Below are positions 9,880-20,480 of a stretch of 64,000 nucleotides of DNA, one piece after another (position 1 is the first letter of the stretch; every line of letters starts with the position of its first letter). The position numbers were made by a program, and so were the translations under genes. The notes under the pieces were generated by a model. The model was not told the origin of the DNA. It saw nothing but the letters and a program-made list of their open reading frames with translations, and ran no database searches. Source of the stretch: Chondrosia reniformis (taxonomy: Eukaryota > Porifera > Demospongiae > Chondrillida > Chondrillidae); contig OX359191.1 in assembly GCA_947172415.1 (NCBI GenBank), forward strand, positions 4,774,001 to 4,838,000, in the 5' to 3' direction.

Positions 9880-10205
9880 TCTTCTGTCTGCCAAACGTTT
9901 CGACCCTGGGGGTCTTCTTCAGTGACTGGTGTTGGTCTTCAAGGTGTCTTCATTTATAGGCATCTTTTCCCGCCATTTTCGATTACCTCATCAGTGATGT
10001 CATCGGTTACATCATTTCCGGAGGAAGGAGAGGTGAAGGGAGTATTCATAAAAAAGGGTTTCCAACCACTTCTTAGTACAATTCCTTGATCTAAGTTCAT
10101 TCTTACCTGACATTGTTGGATCTTCAGGGCTTCCTTAATTCTTCTTCTGTACCAGTTCTCTTCCCTCTCCACCACTCTGGCTTGGCTCCACTCAATTGGA
10201 TGACC
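9880..10205 (-). pseudogene. Penelope-like element, 3' end with GIY-YIG tail remnant
   Basis: Minus strand from 10205 reads TGHPIEWSQARVVEREENWY then RRRIKEALKIQQCQVRMNLD and QGIVLRSGWKPFF. The H-x-I-x-W, RRIKEA and MNxDxGxxL-x-W pattern is the C-terminal tail after the GIY-YIG nuclease of Penelope-like reverse transcriptases. After the coding end the minus strand reads CACTGAAGAAGACCCCCAGG then GTCGAAACG (about 9877-9911), resembling the hammerhead-like segment of these elements but with CTGAAGA in place of CTGATGA. The RT and the GIY-YIG core are absent: the fragment is 5'-truncated where it meets the M45 minisatellite at about 10205. Confidence 0.75.
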
Positions 10206-10912
10206 AGTTTTTAGGGGTTCTAAGTGTGTCTAAAGTTGTTTGAGTGTAGCTTAGCAGAGGCGTTCTATGTCTGTCTAAAATTGTTCGGGTGTAGCTTAGC
10301 AGAGGGGTTCTACATTTGTCTAAAGTTGTACGAGTGTAGCTTAGCAGAGGCATTCCAAGTCTGTCTAAAGCTGTTCGAGTGTAGCTTAGCAGAGGGGTTC
10401 TACATTTGTGTAAAGTTGTTTGAGTGTAACTAGACAGAGGCATTCTACGTCTGTCTATAGTTGTTCGAGTGTGGCTTAGCAGAGGGATTCTACATTTGTC
10501 TAAAGTTGTTCGAGTGTAGGTTAGAAGAGGGGTTCTATGTCTGTCTAAAATTGTTCGGGTGTAGCTTAGCAGAGGGGTTCTACATTTGTCTAAAGTTGTA
10601 CGAGTGTAGCTTAGCAGAGGCATTCCAAGTCTGTCTAAAGCTGTTCGAGTGTAGCTTAGCAGAGGGGTTCTACATTTGTGTAAAGTTGTTCGAGTGTAAC
10701 TAGACAGAGGCGTTCTACGTCTGTCTATAGTTGTTCGAGTGTGGCTTAGCAGAGGGATTCTACATTTGTCTAAAGTTGTTCGAGTGTAGGTTAGCAGAGG
10801 GGTTCTATGTCTGTCTAAAGTTGTTCAAGTGTAACTTGACAGAGGCGTTCTAAGTCTGTCTAAAGTTGTTTTAGTGTACCTTAGCAGAGGCGTTCTAAGT
10901 CTGTCTAAAGTT
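10206..10912. repeat. M45 minisatellite array, left block
   Basis: About 15 tandem copies of a 45-base unit, consensus GTTCTAAGTCTGTCTAAAGT then TGTTCGAGTGTAGCTTAGCA GAGGG, alternating with a GTTCTACATTTGTCTAAAGT variant. Reading frames are open across it on both strands because 45 is divisible by three; they are not genes. The array resumes at about 13100, so the Merlin element lies inside it. Confidence 0.95.
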
Positions 10913-11299
10913 GGGATCAACTAGCAAACACGAACACAGCAGCCATGATAGTAAGTTTTATGTCTTATTTTTAACATATATTTAAAGGGATTTTGATCCG
11001 TTTTCTTGTGCTTTTCATGCTAAAAATTGTCAGCGAAAGGCGCATATATACGTTTGCAAAGGTGCATACTTTCTCTTTAGGATTTGATATGATCTATTCA
11101 TGAAGTTACCCAGGGTTTGAAATCATTGGGGCATCTTCTTTTTGTAATTTAACATACACTAATAATTTCATTATCATTGGGGGTAACTAATTTAGAGATT
11201 ATATCCATAACATTGCTATACCATGTATCTTTGAGGTTAGATTTCGATAAAAGCAAAAGCATCTTTTTGGACATGTATTTATTAGGCATTATAGCAGCT

Positions 11300-11456
11300 C
11301 TCTAGCATAAAATAGTTAATTATCCTTAGGATTTGATATCCCCTTTTTGTTATAGAAATGTTATAAGGTTAGGGTTAGAGTTAGGGTTAGGTTTAGGGTT
11401 GGTAAGTTTAATGTTTCATACCTTTTTTCTGCAGATTGTGAATGAAAAGAAAGAAT
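11300..11456. repeat. Merlin left terminal inverted repeat with TTAGGG-like tract
   Basis: Inverse of about 12936-13075. It carries an extra run of GGTTAGGGTTAGAGTTAGGG-type telomere-like hexamers (11367-11402) that the right arm lacks, so these expanded after the element formed. Confidence 0.8.
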
Positions 11457-11761
11457 TAGTGTGAAAAAACCTGTTTATACTTATTTTCTTATCAATATAT
11501 ATAAAATTTATTGTGAAGTTGTTACTATTTTAAGTCACAAAATCTAGCGTGATGTAATCGTAATTGCGCAACTAATACATGGGTACATATAAGACAATTA
11601 TGCAATTCTTGTCTAAGCCTTCGTAATAAAGGATAAATACCTAATATACGTAATAATACTGATCGACTTAACTTCCATTATTTTCATCTGTTTAATTTGA
11701 TTCATATGCTTAATTAAATTCTGATGTAATTTATTAAGCGGTTTATTTCGGCGATTTGAAG

Positions 11762-12853
11762 ATGTCTTTCATGGAAATAGGAAAAGTGGCTTTTGGCTCC
11801 ACAGATGATTTGATTAGCAGGTTTCAATCAAAAAGGTTGCTAGCTAGCACCATGACTTGCAGTAATTGCAGCATTAATATAGACTGGGGTCCTCGAAAAG
11901 ACATTAAAGATGGATTCAGTTTTGTAATTTCATAAAATGCAGTGCTTTATATAACAAACATTGAAAATTATAAAAAATGTAAATGTTAAGATTAATAATT
12001 AAACAATTAGTGTATGTTAAATTAATAGATGGAGATGTCCAAGTTGCAAAAATACCAAATTAATTCGACAGGGCAGCTTCTTCAGCAGATCCAAACTGAC
12101 TTTGCAGAGGTGGCTGCTATTGATTCATTGGTGGGCCTGGGAGTACAAGGTCACCAGTGCTGCAGTCAATATGGAGGTGGCAGAGAGTTCAGCATGTGAC
12201 GTCTACCAGTGGCTGCGTGAAGTCTGCTCCACAAAGCTAATTAGCATGCGGATAGAGCTAGGAGGGGTAGGGAAGGCTGTTCAAATTGATGAAAGTCTTT
12301 TTTCCACAAATCTAAAGTAAGAAAAATAAAATAAACATCAAAAACTTTTAATTTGTGACAGAATGAAAATTTACTTACTTTGCACTTTGTGTCTATGTAG
12401 TATCACCGTGGAAGAGCACCAGCTCAGGAAAGATGGGTTTTTGCGATGTGTGACATGTCCTATGAACCAGCATTAGGCTACATGGAGCTGGTGCCTGATA
12501 AAAGAGCATCAACATTACTGCCCATTATCCAGGCCAACATCAAGCCTGGAACTACCATCAGATCAGATCAATGGGCAGCATACAGTAACGTGGCTCAGCT
12601 ACCTAATGTTGCTAGCCACGTTACTGTCAATCATAGCCTGCATTTTGTGGACCCAAACACATGTGTCCACACACAAAATATCGAATCCTATTGGCAGAGA
12701 GTCAAGGATAAGTTTAAATCTATGAGAGGGGTATCCAGTGAACGCCTGCCTGGATACCTGGATGAATATATGTGGCGGGAGAGGCACGGGAGGACTAAAA
12801 TTGATGCCTTTAACAACATAATAACACATATTAACAATCAATATCCTGTTTAG
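11762..12853 (+). pseudogene. Merlin transposase, three exons (ISXO2-like DDE)
   Basis: Exon 1 (11762-11923) encodes MSFMEIGKVAF and a CSNC pair. Exon 2 (12029-12316) encodes WRCPSCKNTKLIRQGSFFSR, completing a zinc ribbon, and the first catalytic Asp in VQIDES (12288). Exon 3 (12401-12853) begins YHRGRAPAQERWVF, carries the second Asp in IRSDQWAAYSNV, VNHSLHFVDP..THTQ-type text (VDPNTCVHTQ) and the catalytic Glu in NIESYWQRVK (12683), then ends after YLDEYMWRERHG. This is the ISXO2-like DDE domain of Merlin/IS1595 transposases, which cut and paste DNA. All DDE residues are present. Introns have good donors and acceptors (GTAATT, GTAAGA; TAG), but both junctions are out of register by one base as read, so either a base was lost at each junction or my splice choices are wrong. 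Length (about 300 residues) suits the family. Confidence 0.85.
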
Positions 12854-12935
12854 ACTTTCTTTGACATACTACCCTTTTATACTCACTACCCTTTTACACT
12901 CAGTATTACCACCTTTGTAAGTTCTTATGAAATGC

Positions 12936-13075
12936 ATTTCTTTCTTTTCATTCAAAATCTGCAGAAAAAGGTATATATGAAACATGAAACTTACTAACTA
13001 AAACTCTAACCTTATAACATTTATATTACGAAAAGGGGACATCAAATCACAAGGGTTACTACATTATGCTAAAAA
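12936..13075. repeat. Merlin right terminal inverted repeat
   Basis: Inverse of 11300-11456 (TTTCTTTCTTTTCATTC, ATCTGCAGAAAAAGG, CCTTATAACAT, GGGGACATCAAATC). Lacks the TTAGGG-like expansion. Confidence 0.8.
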
Positions 13076-13099
13076 GCTGATATAGTGCAAAAGTATGCA

Positions 13100-13185
13100 T
13101 CTTATGCAGCTTGACAGAAGTGTTCTAGGTGTGTCTAAGGTTGTACAAGTGTAGCTTAGCAGAGGCGTTCTACCTGTGTCTGATG
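13100..13185. repeat. M45 minisatellite, right remnant
   Basis: About two units (TGTGTCTAAGGTTGTACAAG, TGTAGCTTAGCAGAGGCGTT) continue the array interrupted by the Merlin element. Confidence 0.85.
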
Positions 13186-13940
13186 TTGTCTGTAATAATA
13201 GCACTACAACTTTAACTTATCTCATTGTACAAATTGTGTAGTTGATCATCATCTTTACTCAACCCTTTTTTACATAAAAAGTCCTGCAATGGATTTGGTC
13301 TCATGCTCGTGAAAGAGAGTTGAAAATTAATATTGGTTAATTGTCTTGACTATCTTTTAATTTTCCCGAATCAGGTTAATTAATGAATAATTAATTACAC
13401 AAACAGTGCATATATATGTTTATAGTTCTACTGAAAGAAAATGTTCCCGCCTCCAGAAACTTTTATTGAATGGAACGTCTAAAGGAAAAAAGAGAAAAAT
13501 CATTAATTTTTTTTATTTTACATATGTTATACATTCAAGTGCATGTTGTTTACCATTGAACCCTTCCCCTCTCTACCCACATTGCTTTTGGGGAGTTGCA
13601 TCTTTTGCACCTCCCCCTGAAGCCAAAGTTGTAGAACCTGCATCTACACATGGAAAAGAGATTATAATAACATACACAAAAAACTGGTTAAGACACATCT
13701 TACCTGTTACATGTCCACCCTTTCTTGCCTGCCTTTTTTGTGTTTGAGGGCGGGGAACTGGGTCAGAGGGTGGGGAGGTGGAGGTAGTGGGTGTAGTGCT
13801 TGGACACTCACACTCGAGTGATGTCCAGTCATGCCACAGATCTTCCTGCCTGTACTTAGGAAGTCTTAAGTTACCTTAGAAATGTTAAGTCCTTCTTAAG
13901 ACCACCTTTAGATTCAATGTAAATATATCCCATGCAATGA
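13186..13940. other. Intergenic; nothing recognised
   Basis: A 113-codon frame at 13406-13747 has no recognisable domain and an A/T-rich, low-complexity start. I see no supported gene here. Confidence 0.4.
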
Positions 13941-13944
13941 AATG

Positions 13945-14428
13945 TGGCCATCTTGAGAGAGTATTCTGAGACAACTTAGTAACTATAGGTGGAACTTAAG
14001 AAAGTTTTATGATTCCTAAGTAGTATTACTGAAGAGTGGCCATCTTGAGAAGTGTCATTCAGAGTATTCTGAGAATACTTAGTAACTAGGAGGAACTTAA
14101 AAGGTCTTATGATTCCTAAGTAGTAATACTGAAGAGTGGCCATCTTGAGAAGGGTCATTCAGAGTATTCTGAGGCTACTTAACACCTAGATGGAACTTAA
14201 GAAAGTCTTATGATTCCTAAGTAGTATTACTGAAGAGTGGCCATCTTGAGAAGGGTCATTCAGAGTATTCTGAGAATCCTTAGTAATAAGGTGGAACTTA
14301 AGAAAGTCTTATGATTCCTAAGTAATATTACTGAAGAGTGGCCATCTTGAGAAGGGTCATTCAGAGTATTCTGAGAATACTTAGTAACTAGGTGGAACTT
14401 AAGATAGTCTTATGATTCCCAGCTATAA
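13945..14428. repeat. About 100-bp tandem repeat, five copies
   Basis: The phrase GAGTGGCCATCTTGAGAAG recurs at about 100-base spacing (14034, 14134, 14235, 14336), with GGTCATTCAGAGTATTCTGA and GGAACTTAAGAAAGTCTTAT in each unit. The first copy (13945) is degenerate. Confidence 0.9.
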
Positions 14429-14493
14429 TAACAAAATAATGCCATCTGTTTGAATATTAATTATTGAAGCTGCAAATAGGGAGAAAACTCAAA

Positions 14494-16713
14494 TTATAAT
14501 AAGTAAATGTTAATCTGCTTTTGGAAATAGTTCACGTGGTGCACTTGGCTGAGCTTCAGTCTCACACATTTTTCTGCAAGTCGTGGACTTTTCCTTGCTG
14601 GCATGTCAGTGTTACCCCCAGGTGGTCTTTTTGGGGGTAGGTCTTCAACTCTATATGTATTAAGTCTACATAAGGTCTGTGTCAAGCATGTATATACATC
14701 TTTGCAGCTAACATACTCAAAACTCTTTCTGTAATCTTTTAGGGAGACACCAAGTCTCCCAAGTTTTTCTGCAAGGGCTTGCTTTTCGTCATTTACATTG
14801 GGAATAGGGGTCTTTTTGAACTCATAAAGCTGTTATAAATTGCATACAACTATTATAAAGATTTCTATAAAGCTGATCTGAAAAAACTCCAAATAATTTA
14901 TTAATGTAATTGATCTTGGAAAGGGCCATACTAGGTATATTTAACAGCAGATTATGTGCTTATACAGGAAGTTCCCCTCTGTGGTTTAATTTCTCTCAAT
15001 TGTCCTAGACTTGCCTCTTCAAGTCTCCTGAAGGCTTCAACTGCTCCTTCCTTATTTCCTTTTCCGCTAAACGTTTTTTCATTAATAGGTGAGAAAGGTT
15101 AAGGATATGTCCAGGAAGCAGTAGTGTATAAGCCATTACAGACTGGTCGCTTCCAGCACTGTGGTCCTTTTCCTTTTCTGCATTTATGTACACATTATAT
15201 ATGCAACAACTTGTATACGTATATATATATATAAGTTTGTTACCTGATATAACACTTGCAATGTACTCGTTGATGTCACCTATTCCAGCCATAAATGCAA
15301 CATGCTGTATGCACATCTCTACAAAATCTGCTAATGCAATCACTGCTTCTGAGCATATTTCCATAGGAATGCCCTCTATTGATGCATTTTCAAGTTTGAA
15401 GAGAACATGAAAGGCAGCTGAAACCCTGACAATAAGTCCTTTCCCTTTACTCAACATACCTTCCCAAGTCACATTAGCATATGGATTAATGCATGAAAGT
15501 TAGTATGGTATACAGATGTGTATAAGCAAGGTCAAGGACATAAATCTTAACCTGCGAGTAGCTCATCAATGACTGATAATGCTTCAAGTTGCTCCTGTAT
15601 GACATCATATTTGGCTTTAAAGGCTTCACATGATCTTGGCAGTGTCCAGGCATGACTAATTTTCTTACTGGGACTCCAAAGGGATTTCAATAGCTCCACT
15701 GTGTTGATCCAATTGTGCATGAATGCATACTACAATTTGCTGTATACATCGTAATTAGGGTTGTGACTGACCAATGCTTTCACTGAATAGCTCATCAACT
15801 GGTTCTAGGTCTTCAAACCTATTGTACCAGGGCTTTGGAAAAAACCAAAAGAATCTCTGTGAAAGGCCCTTCTCTGCATTTGAGGTCATTTCTATGAGGT
15901 TTCTTGCTACACTGGGTTGTGTAAACCCTCCAATAGTAAGGCTTGTATGCTCCATGGAGAAATTAGCTTTGCCATGAACTATCAGCAAAAGATAAATTTA
16001 TGATTGAATAACCAGCGATATACGAATTAAAAATATTTAAGATCCGTTATATTAATGTGCACAATCTTAACCTGTTCTCCTTGACCAAGGAGTGCCATTG
16101 TACAGCTGAAGAAACAGAGCCAAATCATGAGAATCTGCCAGTCCTCGTCCCTTGTACAAATTGATTTGAGTCAGAAAGGTTGATAGCTCATCGTATAATC
16201 CTAGCAACTTAGAATGGTTTTCATCCATCAAAGCTCCCATTTTTTCAAAAGTGGCTTCTTCCAACAACCAAGAAGGTTCTCTGGTAGTCTTGCATTTAGA
16301 TCTCACCTTGCCAATTAGGCTGAGTAAGTACTTGTAAAGCGGTGTTTTACCACTACCTGTTGGCATTCCAATTGCCATCCAAATTAAAACAGACTCTTCC
16401 CAATTAGTGCCAGGAATAGTAACTGTAGCATGACTCATACAGTATACCACAAGGGTTAGTAAACCTCCCAGGACTGCTGTTGCAGGCATATTCAATGCCT
16501 TCCCTACCTGTTTACAACCCTGAATTTACGAATAAATATACTAACACCATGCACACTTCTGATTGCTGCAGGAAATACATTTATGTGATTTACCTTGGTA
16601 AAATATGAAGGATAAAGATCCCAGTTAACATCTCTTTGCCAACACTGTTCCAGCCTATTTCTAGTATCCATGTGTAAGGCTTTAACCTTCCCTTTAGGGG
16701 TCACTGTTGCCAT
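14494..16713 (-). CDS. DUF3987-type P-loop ATPase gene, multi-exon
   Basis: Exon 1 (16594-16713) starts MATVTPKGKVKALHMDTRNR and ends YFTK at a GTAAAT donor. Exon 2 (16072-16507) joins in frame (VGKALNMPATAVLGG) and holds the Walker A IGMPTGSGKTPLYKYLLSLI plus GLYDELSTFLTQINLYKGRG, the DE of a Walker B-like region, and FLQLYNGTPWSRRT. Exon 3 (15772-15978) joins in frame as VHGKANFSMEHTSLTIGGFT and includes GLSQRFFWFFPKPW. Later coding text at about 15550-15700 (WTLPRSCEAFKAKYDVIQEQ), 15245-15475 (GLIVRVSAAFHVLFKL) and 14520-14830 (AEKLGRLGVSLKDYRKSFEY; then PPKRPPGGNT and KSPRLAEK) fits the C-terminal half, with exon borders uncertain. These match DUF3987, P-loop proteins related to phage primase/helicase proteins. 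The exact activity is unknown. Exons 1-3 show no break. It is divergent from the KDZ-type gene that starts at 16973. Confidence 0.75.
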
Positions 16714-16972
16714 TATTAATCAACTGATAATAGCTGCTATTCCAACAGCATTATATACTACCACTAAGGTAAAGGGTCTTTTTGTGCTTTGTTGCCGTAA
16801 CTGTTCTAAGACTAAGACAATAAAACAATGGCTGTGGTTGTGTGGAAGTAGCCTCACCATAAAGTGTTAATATGGGTTTACTTAACGCTCATTGGCTGCT
16901 AATAGGTCACACCTATGTATATAGCTTGTCATAGAAGGAAGTAGAGGTAAACTGCAGTGAGTAGTGTATCAA
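16714..16972. promoter_or_regulatory. Shared bidirectional promoter region
   Basis: Only about 260 bases separate the starts of the DUF3987 gene (minus) and the KDZ-type gene (plus). It contains GCTCATTGGCTGC (CCAAT-type box, plus strand ATTGG at about 16890) and TATATAG (about 16919). A shared promoter is inferred from spacing; no transcription start is visible. Confidence 0.4.
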
Positions 16973-19400
16973 ATGTCTTTATTAAAATTTAGTAAATCTG
17001 TCTAAGGATGTTTCTGTGCTTCAACGAATGGTGTTTGCAGCAGCCCATTTGCCATGTGAATTACCAAATCTTTGGGAAGTAGAGGTAGAGTTTGCCAGTT
17101 TAGTATCTGATTCCAAGAACAGTAGCCTAACCCCAGAAAAAGCACAAGTTTTAATTGAAAACCTTGGAGATCTCAATGAGGAAGTCTTCACTTCAATAAA
17201 GAATAATGCCATGTTACTTGAATTAGTCCGCTACTGTCCTAAAGCCGACAAAGCTCCCAAACCTATAGGTATTATACTTATGTCATCTAGAGAGAATTGC
17301 CAGAATTGCAACTCTAAGCTGGTCTTAAGAAGTGATAGACCTAGCCCTATTGTCATTTATGATGACCTACTTGGATCACTACCTGGAAATCACTATCACA
17401 AATACTGTCGTAAAACAGGATGCCAATTTTATCAGTATTATGGCTACCATTCACAAGGTAATACTGCGAAAATCTTCTATGATGAAGAATGGGCATCACT
17501 GGCCTACTTTGTAACCTCTCAAAGGAGTGCCTTTGCAATGAGATTTTTGAAATTCTACAATGCAGATCTGCTAATTGGCCAGGTTAGTTACAAGCAGAGG
17601 TCTGACATATACAACTATTTCCATGGCTACAGCAGTCTAAGTGAACTTTCTGAAGCTACTAAAGAAGCAGAGTCTAGTACCAAGTGAGTATAACTGTTAC
17701 AAAAAAGCTTTATCCTATTAAAACATTGAGACACAATAGTTATCATTCAACATACAGTTATCAAGAAAGAAAGTGCCTTGATAGACGAAAATTTGAGGAT
17801 GGTCATGTGCGCTTTGCAGTCCTTCAAGTGATAGCATGGTATAAGGATCAATTTTCTTTAAATGACACACCACTTTTGGCTTCCGTAAATGAAACTCTGA
17901 AATCTGTGACATCAAAATATTTCAGTAGTTTTACACAAACATATTCTGGTAAGGTAAAATTATACATATATCCCCACACTGCAACCTAATGTAGCTATAT
18001 TATATACAATAATATAGCACATCAATGTAATTTTTCTGGCTGCCATACTGTATTGGTAATTGATGGTAATATGAAGAACCACCGTGACGTATGTAAAGCG
18101 AAGGATGCAGGTTATATTGAATTTGAGGGATTGGTAGGTGTGTGGACAACTAATGATAATTACTCTTGGGACCATAAATGATGGAATGTTTCCTAACCCA
18201 TGCATCTATGTATATTGCAGGTGCCATTAAAATAGGCTGTACTAAAACACCAGCATACAAATCAAGATTCTGTGATTAACACAAACCACGACTCTTCATG
18301 CCATCTGGACAAAATAAAGATTCAAACATTGATCCACCAGGTCCTTCATAGGCTGCTGACAATGACTTCCCAGTGATTCATTTCATAACAGATAAACGTA
18401 CTACTAGGGCAGGAACTTACTACCAGGTATATTCAACTCAAGTTTATGGCTTATAGCAAGAATCAGTATATGTGCATCTTATGTTTTACTGATTGCAAGG
18501 TGGCATGGCTTGGCCAAGAAACGTCCAAATCTACTTGGGAACTGGCTGACAGTCTACCCAAATCAGTAATATCTGAGTATGAGAAAGGCTTCCAGGCAGA
18601 CGTGTCTACTGAAACCCAAACCTATGGTGGCCACTCTACTCACATAATTAGCTAAACGGAGTCCTCCCTTAAAGGTCAACCACCACCAACTAAGAAGACC
18701 AAGACTGCACAACCAACAAAGGGCTGGTTAGTTCGTTTATTAATACTTTGAGACTACACAGTTGAATGAATACGTCTTCATATTTTCATATTAAACAGTT
18801 CTATACCCAATCCTGGAATATTTGAAGAATCCAGCATAAATCTAGCCTGTAACACAGAAAAAGATAAAGTCAAACTCAATGAGAATACAGCAGGTGTGAG
18901 CCTAGTATATATAAGCATGCAATAAGATACTTAGAGCTGTAGGTATACCCTGCCTTTACAAGGATATGCTTGCCTATTAGGAATACTTGCAGGTATATGG
19001 CTATGTGAAGTGATAACTTTAGTGCTGGAACTCTTCCTTTCTGAGGCTAAGTCACAGGTTTATGGTGCACTCCATGACTTCTGCAGAAGCAACCCAGTAT
19101 CAACTGAGGGCTTAGGTATATACGTAGGATTCTATCGTTTGGATTAGTTTTACTTAAAATTGATAGCTTTGGCACTATAGATATTTTTCTGTTATTATGA
19201 ATAGACTTCATATGCTATAATGATGGCTGCCACCTTCGTAAATATGCCAATCATCCATCATGAAAGGATCTTACCACTTTTACTAAGCAAATTGCCAACT
19301 GTGAAATTGTTGCGGACAAGATGCATTTTGCTGGCCATAGGGAGAGCTGGTGCAAGAAACATTGCAACCCTAATGATCATCCTGTTTTGAATTTAGTAGG
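16973..19400 (+). pseudogene. KDZ-type transposon gene: CxC5/CxC6 clusters, chromodomain-like, KDZ motifs
   Basis: Exon 1 (16973-17683, one early frameshift near 17000) reads VFAAAHLPCELPNLWEVEVE and a Cys cluster CQNCNSKL..CRKTGC (CxC5-like). Exon 2 (17758-17948) joins in frame: STNYQERKCLDRRKFEDGHV. Exon 3 (18018-18137) joins as TYSAHQCNFSGCHTVL then VIDGNMKNHRDVCKAKDAGY. Exon 4 (18221-18426) gives IKIGCTKTPAYKSRFCD, an in-frame TAA, then HKPR; this is CxC6-like. Next comes VAWLGQETSKSTWELADSLP (18498-18660), chromodomain-like. About 18940-19110 reads ITLVLELFLSEAKSQVYGAL, and 19211-19399 reads YNDGCHLRKYANHPS, a TGA, then VADKMHFAGHRESWCKKHCN, KDZ transposase core motifs. The splice frames agree at three junctions, so the model is strong. 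Two or more stops and loss of the 3' end indicate decay. Confidence 0.75.
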
Positions 19401-19435
19401 TAACCTGCCTTAATGTCTACTACACTTTCAAATCC

Positions 19436-19512
19436 TTTTTAGGGGCTGCCTCTGGCAGCCCCTCTATTGTTTTCCTAACGCGATTTATGTATGGCTTCAT
19501 GTTATGGATATA
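19436..19512. repeat. Dispersed repeat with GGGGCTGCC palindrome, copy 1
   Basis: GGGGCTGCCTCTGGCAGCCCC is a perfect hairpin, followed by TATTGTTTTC, ACGCGATTTATGTATGGCTT and CATGTTATGG. The same order occurs at 56585-56662, where the palindrome is degraded. Confidence 0.8.
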
Positions 19513-19546
19513 TATATATATATATATATACAAATATATATATAAT
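19508..19546. repeat. (TA)n microsatellite
   Basis: Alternating TA run directly after the dispersed repeat. Confidence 0.9.
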
Positions 19547-19778
19547 ACGAGTTCATACGCAACTATTATGACACATTTTATACGTCGATATATGGATAAT
19601 ACGAGTTCATACGCAACTATTGTAACACTTAATTTATACGTCAATACTTCGTTTTTGCAAATGGCGGCGTTCAGGAAGCTTTAGTTAACGAAGCTTTTCT
19701 GTCGCTATTTATAATTTTTAGGACACCTTAGCGTCCTCAATCGTTAGGATTAAGAACAGTATATCAAAGCCCAACGAT

Positions 19779-19856
19779 GCGGCCAAGTAGTTTGCGTAAA
19801 TTCGGGGGCGGTAGCCCCACGAATTTTTAGACTCGAACTACTTGTCTAATGTATCG
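19779..19856. repeat. Short inverted repeat, AAGTAGTT..AACTACTT, copy 1
   Basis: GCGGCCAAGTAGTTTGCGTA .. ACTCGAACTACTT folds with an inner GGGGCGGTAGCCCC hairpin. A relative lies at 25666-25733. Confidence 0.7.
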
Positions 19857-20027
19857 TAGGTTGATACCGAAATATGCAAACAAACGTTTTCTTGGCTCTC
19901 TTGTTATGCCAGAATGACAAGGCATATGAATGAACAACACTTTATGTTTTTCATGCTCTATTTATGTGATCTACACAACCATAAAGTTATTTCCACACAA
20001 TAATAATACTAAAAAGATGACACGAAA

Positions 20028-20182
20028 TTCTGGAGTTACTTTGTATTCTCAGAATAGGGCTATTTAATATAGGGGTCAAAGGTTAGACAGTATGGGAGAG
20101 AGGCAGGAAATTCTGGAGTTACTTTGTATTCTCAGAATAGGGCTATTTAATATAGGAGTCAAAGGTTAGACAGTATGGGAAG
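20028..20182. repeat. Tandem duplication of about 70 bp
   Basis: GAAATTCTGGAGTTACTTTG and the following CTCAGAATAGGGCTATTTAA, TCAAAGGTTAGACAGTATGG occur twice, at 20027 and 20106. Confidence 0.9.
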
Positions 20183-20299
20183 AAAACAAATACAGACTAG
20201 ATAAACTTAATCTCAGAATAGTCTGGTATAGTCTTATGTTAGTTTGTGAAGTTCTTAAGAAAAGGTAAGAAGGTCTGTGGCATGAGTGGACATGAGTGG

Positions 20300-20480
20300 C
20301 TTGGAAGGGGGGGTAAGAAAGTGGGAGTAATATTGGGTGGAGGGGGAGGATTGTTGGGTGTGATAGGTGTAATGTTCATTGGGGGTGGTGTATTGGTGAG
20401 GGTGGTGGGAGTAGGGTTGGGTGGGGGTAGAGAAGTGGTGGGGGTGGTGGGGTTAATGTTTGGTTGGGGGGGTGGGTTTA
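20300..20480. repeat. G-rich GGTGG/GGGTGG tract
   Basis: A strongly G-rich plus strand (runs such as GGGTGGGGGT) that would read as a Pro-rich peptide on the minus strand. It is homologous to the tract at 41845-42020. G-quadruplex formation is plausible from the runs. Confidence 0.75.

Larger units (their letters stand above)
11058..13090 (+). mobile_element. Merlin-type (IS1016-like) DNA transposon inside M45
   Basis: A three-exon DDE transposase (11762-12853) is flanked by long inverted repeats, 11300-11456 and about 12936-13075, sharing TTTGATATCCCC/GGGGACATCAAA, ATGTTATAAGGTTAG, and TCTGCAGATT..GAATGAAAAG. A further outer match (GCATACTTT at 11061 and AAAGTATGC near 13090) suggests that the arms once extended further and that 11072-11290 is an insertion or duplication. 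M45 units lie directly outside on both sides. The exact ends and target duplication are not resolved. Confidence 0.8.

Noticed and set aside
9877..9911. Active hammerhead ribozyme at the first Penelope fragment
   Set aside because: The core reads CTGAAGA instead of CTGATGA, so catalytic geometry would be lost.
10192..10903. Open frames of 68-143 codons on both strands in M45 arrays
   Set aside because: The 45-base unit is divisible by three and lacks stops, so frames are open by periodicity. No start context or domain.
11367..11402. Chromosome end suggested by TTAGGG repeats
   Set aside because: Short degenerate tract inside a Merlin inverted repeat with sequence continuing on both sides.
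13406..13747. 113-codon plus frame
   Set aside because: Low complexity, no domain, no splice or repeat support.
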